Positions 61,867 to 64,000 of a stretch of DNA of 64,000 nt are shown here, piece after piece; positions within the stretch are counted from its first letter, which is position 1, and the number at the start of each line of letters is the position of its first letter. A program made the translations under genes and the position numbers. Below the pieces are notes generated by a model. The model saw nothing but the letters and a program-made list of their open reading frames with translations. It was not told where the DNA came from and ran no database searches. Source of the stretch: Paenibacillus dokdonensis (GTDB taxonomy: Bacteria > Bacillota > Bacilli > Paenibacillales > Paenibacillaceae); assembly GCF_004916975.1 (NCBI RefSeq), contig NZ_STGQ01000001.1:1078993-1142992 (forward strand), given 5' to 3'.

Positions 61867-62981
61867 AACTGATTCTGGTGGGACCGGTTCCTCCGCCGAT
61901 TGGGGGCATATCCATTCATATTCAAAGGTTGGCCGAGGTCTTGCGTGCAAGGCAGGCAGACTTTGTTATCTATAATGAATCGAACGTGGCCGACGCGGAG
62001 CGGCAAATGCTGCCTATGGGCAGCTACAAAACGTTTTTATTGAAGATCCCATTTATCCAAGGGGATCTTTTTCATTTTCATTCTATAGATCTGCGAATTC
62101 GAATTCTTCTTGGCGTCTATAAGGTCTTAGGCAAAAAAATCATGCTTACGGTTCATGGCGATAGTCTGTCGCAGCAGCTTCAGCAATCCAGTCCCTTAAC
62201 CAAAAAGCTGCTGCTGGGAAGCCTGAAGCGGTTGGACTATATCATATGCGTCAGTGAAACAACTACGCAGATGCTGTTGCAGCTTGGTTTCCATCCGGAT
62301 CGAGTGCGTACTATTCCGGCATACATTCATCCTGTGGAGTGCATTGATGATGCATTGAAGATTCCGCCGGAAGTCCACCGCTTCATGGAACAAGCCGATT
62401 TCCTAATCGCAGCGAACGGTTTCGTCCGGCTGCTGCAGGACGGCGACTTGTACGGCATCGATCTCTTGGTGGAAATGATGAAGGAACTGGTTGACGACGG
62501 GGGGGCGGTGCGACTCCTGTTTGCCATGCTGGGCGCAGCAGATCAAAGCGCGGAAGAGCGGGCGTATTACGATCGGCTTAAACGCAGGATTGCGGATGAT
62601 GGCCTCTCGGAAAGGATACTTTTCTATGAAGCCGTGGATACCGAGCTATACCCTTTATTGAAAAAGAGCCATCTGTTTATCCGGCCAACCCGCCTGGATG
62701 GGTTTGGGGTATCGATCGCCGAAGCTGTTCATTTTAACGTACCTGCCATTGCTAGCGACGTATGCAGAAGACCTGAGGGAACAATCCTGTTTGAATCGGG
62801 TGATCTGCCGGGGCTGGTTAGGCAGGTGCGACAGGTGATGCATAACTACAATACCTGTAAAGAGGCAGTCACAGGCATCATGACAACGGACTACGCGGCC
62901 GATTTGATCGGAATCTATGACAAATTGTCAGGCGAAAGGATGCCTGCGGAAAGTAAAGGGATAGCCCGTGCCAACCGATAA
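61863..62981 (+). CDS. Glycosyltransferase, GT4-like (family 1)
   Basis: A 372-residue cytoplasmic glycosyltransferase of the GT-B fold. The N-terminal LVGPVPPPIGGISIHIQRLA is the acceptor-domain motif. LDYIICVSETTTQMLLQLGF marks the domain junction, and LKKSHLFIRPTRLDGFGVSI then AEAVHFNVPAIASDVCRRPE is the donor-binding E-x7-E-type region near 269-300. Overlaps the preceding gene as ATGA. It probably adds one sugar of the repeat unit. Confidence 0.9.
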   Translation: MKLILVGPVPPPIGGISIHIQRLAEVLRARQADFVIYNESNVADAERQMLPMGSYKTFLLKIPFIQGDLFHFHSIDLRIRILLGVYKVLGKKIMLTVHGDSLSQQLQQSSPLTKKLLLGSLKRLDYIICVSETTTQMLLQLGFHPDRVRTIPAYIHPVECIDDALKIPPEVHRFMEQADFLIAANGFVRLLQDGDLYGIDLLVEMMKELVDDGGAVRLLFAMLGAADQSAEERAYYDRLKRRIADDGLSERILFYEAVDTELYPLLKKSHLFIRPTRLDGFGVSIAEAVHFNVPAIASDVCRRPEGTILFESGDLPGLVRQVRQVMHNYNTCKEAVTGIMTTDYAADLIGIYDKLSGERMPAESKGIARANR

Positions 62982-64000
62982 CCGGAAAATGCTGTCCAGC
63001 GGCGCCGTATATCTCTGCTCCTCGATCCTGACGCAGCTCGTTAATCTGCTGCTTATTCCGCTCTATACCCGGAATCTGTCTCAGGAGCAGTTCGGCCAGT
63101 ATGACCTGATCATCAGCGTCCAAATGCTGCTGTCTTTGATAATTACCCTCGGGGTCCACTCCGGAATGGTCCGTTTCTTTAACGAATTCGAGAACAGACA
63201 GGAGCTGCGGAATACGGCACTGACCTTTGCACTCGTATGGGGTACCATCTGTATTGGAGGCGCATGGGCGCTCAGTCCCTTAGTGTCGCCATTCGTGTTT
63301 GACGCGGCCGAGGGTTCCGGCCTATACATTCCTTACGTAGTGATGATTTCGGTCTTCTCCTGCCTTAACCTGATTTATTCGAGTTTTTATTCCATGCAGT
63401 TTAAAGCGCTAAAATCGAGCTCCATCCAGTTTTCGGTCGTTTTGTCGACGCTATTTTTTGCGTTATATTTTTTTCTTTCCAGGGATATGGGCATCGTCGG
63501 CATATTAACGGCTCAGCTATTCAGCAACGTACTGGTGTTTATCGTGCTGTTTGCGCTGAATCTCGGCACATACCGATTTATCATCAAGCGCGATCCGATC
63601 CGCCAAATGCTGGGCTATGGCTCTGGCCTCCTGCTCGGGGACATTTCCGCCTGGGTTCTCAGCTTAAGCGACCGTTTTTTGATCAAAGGGTATATGAACT
63701 TATCCTCAGTTGCCGTATATTCCATCGGGTACAAGATCGGCATGCTGATCAATCCGGCCTTCATCACCCCGTTTATGTCCGTTTTTACGGCTTTCAAGTT
63801 CAAAGCATATAAGGATGAGGATGGGCCCGAGAAAATAAGGAAGATGTTCCGCCTATATAATTTCATGGGCTGGTTATGCGTCCTGGGATTGACGCTGTTC
63901 GCCCATGTGGCGGTCCGACTCGTGGCGACGGAAGAATACAGCAGCGCCGGCATGTTGGTACCGCTCATTTCATTCACGTATTTTTTGTCGGGCAGTCTTG
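62968..64000 (+). CDS. Wzx-type polysaccharide flippase, N-terminal part (runs off the window)
   Basis: The GTG at 62968 has AAAGGGAT six bases upstream and overlaps the glycosyltransferase end by 14 bases. The frame (MPTDNRKMLSSGAVYLCSSI, LTQLVNLLLIPLYTRNLSQE, QFGQYDLIISVQMLLSLIIT) is open for about 344 codons to the window end, with repeated membrane segments such as IQFSVVLSTLFFALYFFLSR. It matches oligosaccharide flippases of the MATE/MOP superfamily, which move the lipid-linked repeat unit across the membrane. Because the 3-prime end is missing, total length is unknown. Confidence 0.85.
   Translation, partial: MPTDNRKMLSSGAVYLCSSILTQLVNLLLIPLYTRNLSQEQFGQYDLIISVQMLLSLIITLGVHSGMVRFFNEFENRQELRNTALTFALVWGTICIGGAWALSPLVSPFVFDAAEGSGLYIPYVVMISVFSCLNLIYSSFYSMQFKALKSSSIQFSVVLSTLFFALYFFLSRDMGIVGILTAQLFSNVLVFIVLFALNLGTYRFIIKRDPIRQMLGYGSGLLLGDISAWVLSLSDRFLIKGYMNLSSVAVYSIGYKIGMLINPAFITPFMSVFTAFKFKAYKDEDGPEKIRKMFRLYNFMGWLCVLGLTLFAHVAVRLVATEEYSSAGMLVPLISFTYFLSGSL

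Noticed and set aside
1..64000. Insertion sequences, phage genes, CRISPR arrays, tRNA or rRNA genes
   Set aside because: I read both strands for transposase-like frames, terminal repeats, regularly spaced repeats and cloverleaf-like segments and saw none that could be supported.

Overview
The window looks like a chromosomal segment of a Paenibacillus-like bacterium (Bacillota). The signs are moderate G+C, strong AGGAGG-type ribosome binding sites with frequent GTG and TTG starts, MalF/MalG-type sugar ABC operons without an ATPase gene, YesM/YesN-type two-component pairs, and a BY-kinase/PHP-phosphatase exopolysaccharide locus. I saw no rRNA, tRNA, insertion sequence, phage gene or CRISPR array. 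All family assignments come from reading motifs by eye, not from searches.

Layout. (1) 1-10121: tail of a LacI-type regulator, then a rhamnoside operon: solute-binding lipoprotein, a beta-propeller/permease fusion, a second permease, a GH78-like alpha-L-rhamnosidase, rhaB and rhaA. (2) 10150-12581, minus strand: kduI, a DeoR-type regulator and kduD, which handle unsaturated uronate. Together (1) and (2) fit growth on rhamnogalacturonan-type pectin. (3) 12943-17230: kbl and tdh (threonine breakdown) and an S9 peptidase behind a tiny leader ORF. (4) 17305-20276: ROK regulator, MFS transporter, sugar/maltose-type O-acetyltransferase. (5) 20395-38103: GntR/LacI-type regulator, then a 16-kb collinear cluster with two solute-binding proteins (one fused to two carbohydrate-binding-like domains), two permease pairs, an NHL-propeller/Yip1-like membrane protein, a DUF5696-like secreted protein, a gene remnant and a GH38 alpha-mannosidase. 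(6) 38278-47082: YesM/YesN pair, a third ABC operon and a GH35 beta-galactosidase. (7) 47106-51376, minus strand: lipoprotein, cation diffusion facilitator, secreted propeller-like protein, YdjM-like membrane protein, small XRE regulator. (8) 51683 to the end: exopolysaccharide operon with PHP phosphatase, chain-length adaptor, tyrosine kinase, a structured intergenic RNA candidate, galU, UDP-sugar dehydrogenase, heparinase II/III-like protein, bi-domain oxidoreductase, CapK-like protein, glycosyltransferase and a Wzx-type flippase cut by the window edge.

The most unusual content is the repeated joining of extracellular beta-propellers to sugar ABC importers, once as a direct fusion to a permease (2238-4166) and once as a separate membrane-anchored protein (28312-30369) inside the 16-kb mannoside cluster. 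Regulatory DNA is rich: near-perfect palindromes overlap or lie within several promoters, phased direct repeats lie ahead of kduI, and all three operons that start with a solute-binding protein carry a strong hairpin without a U tract just after that first gene.
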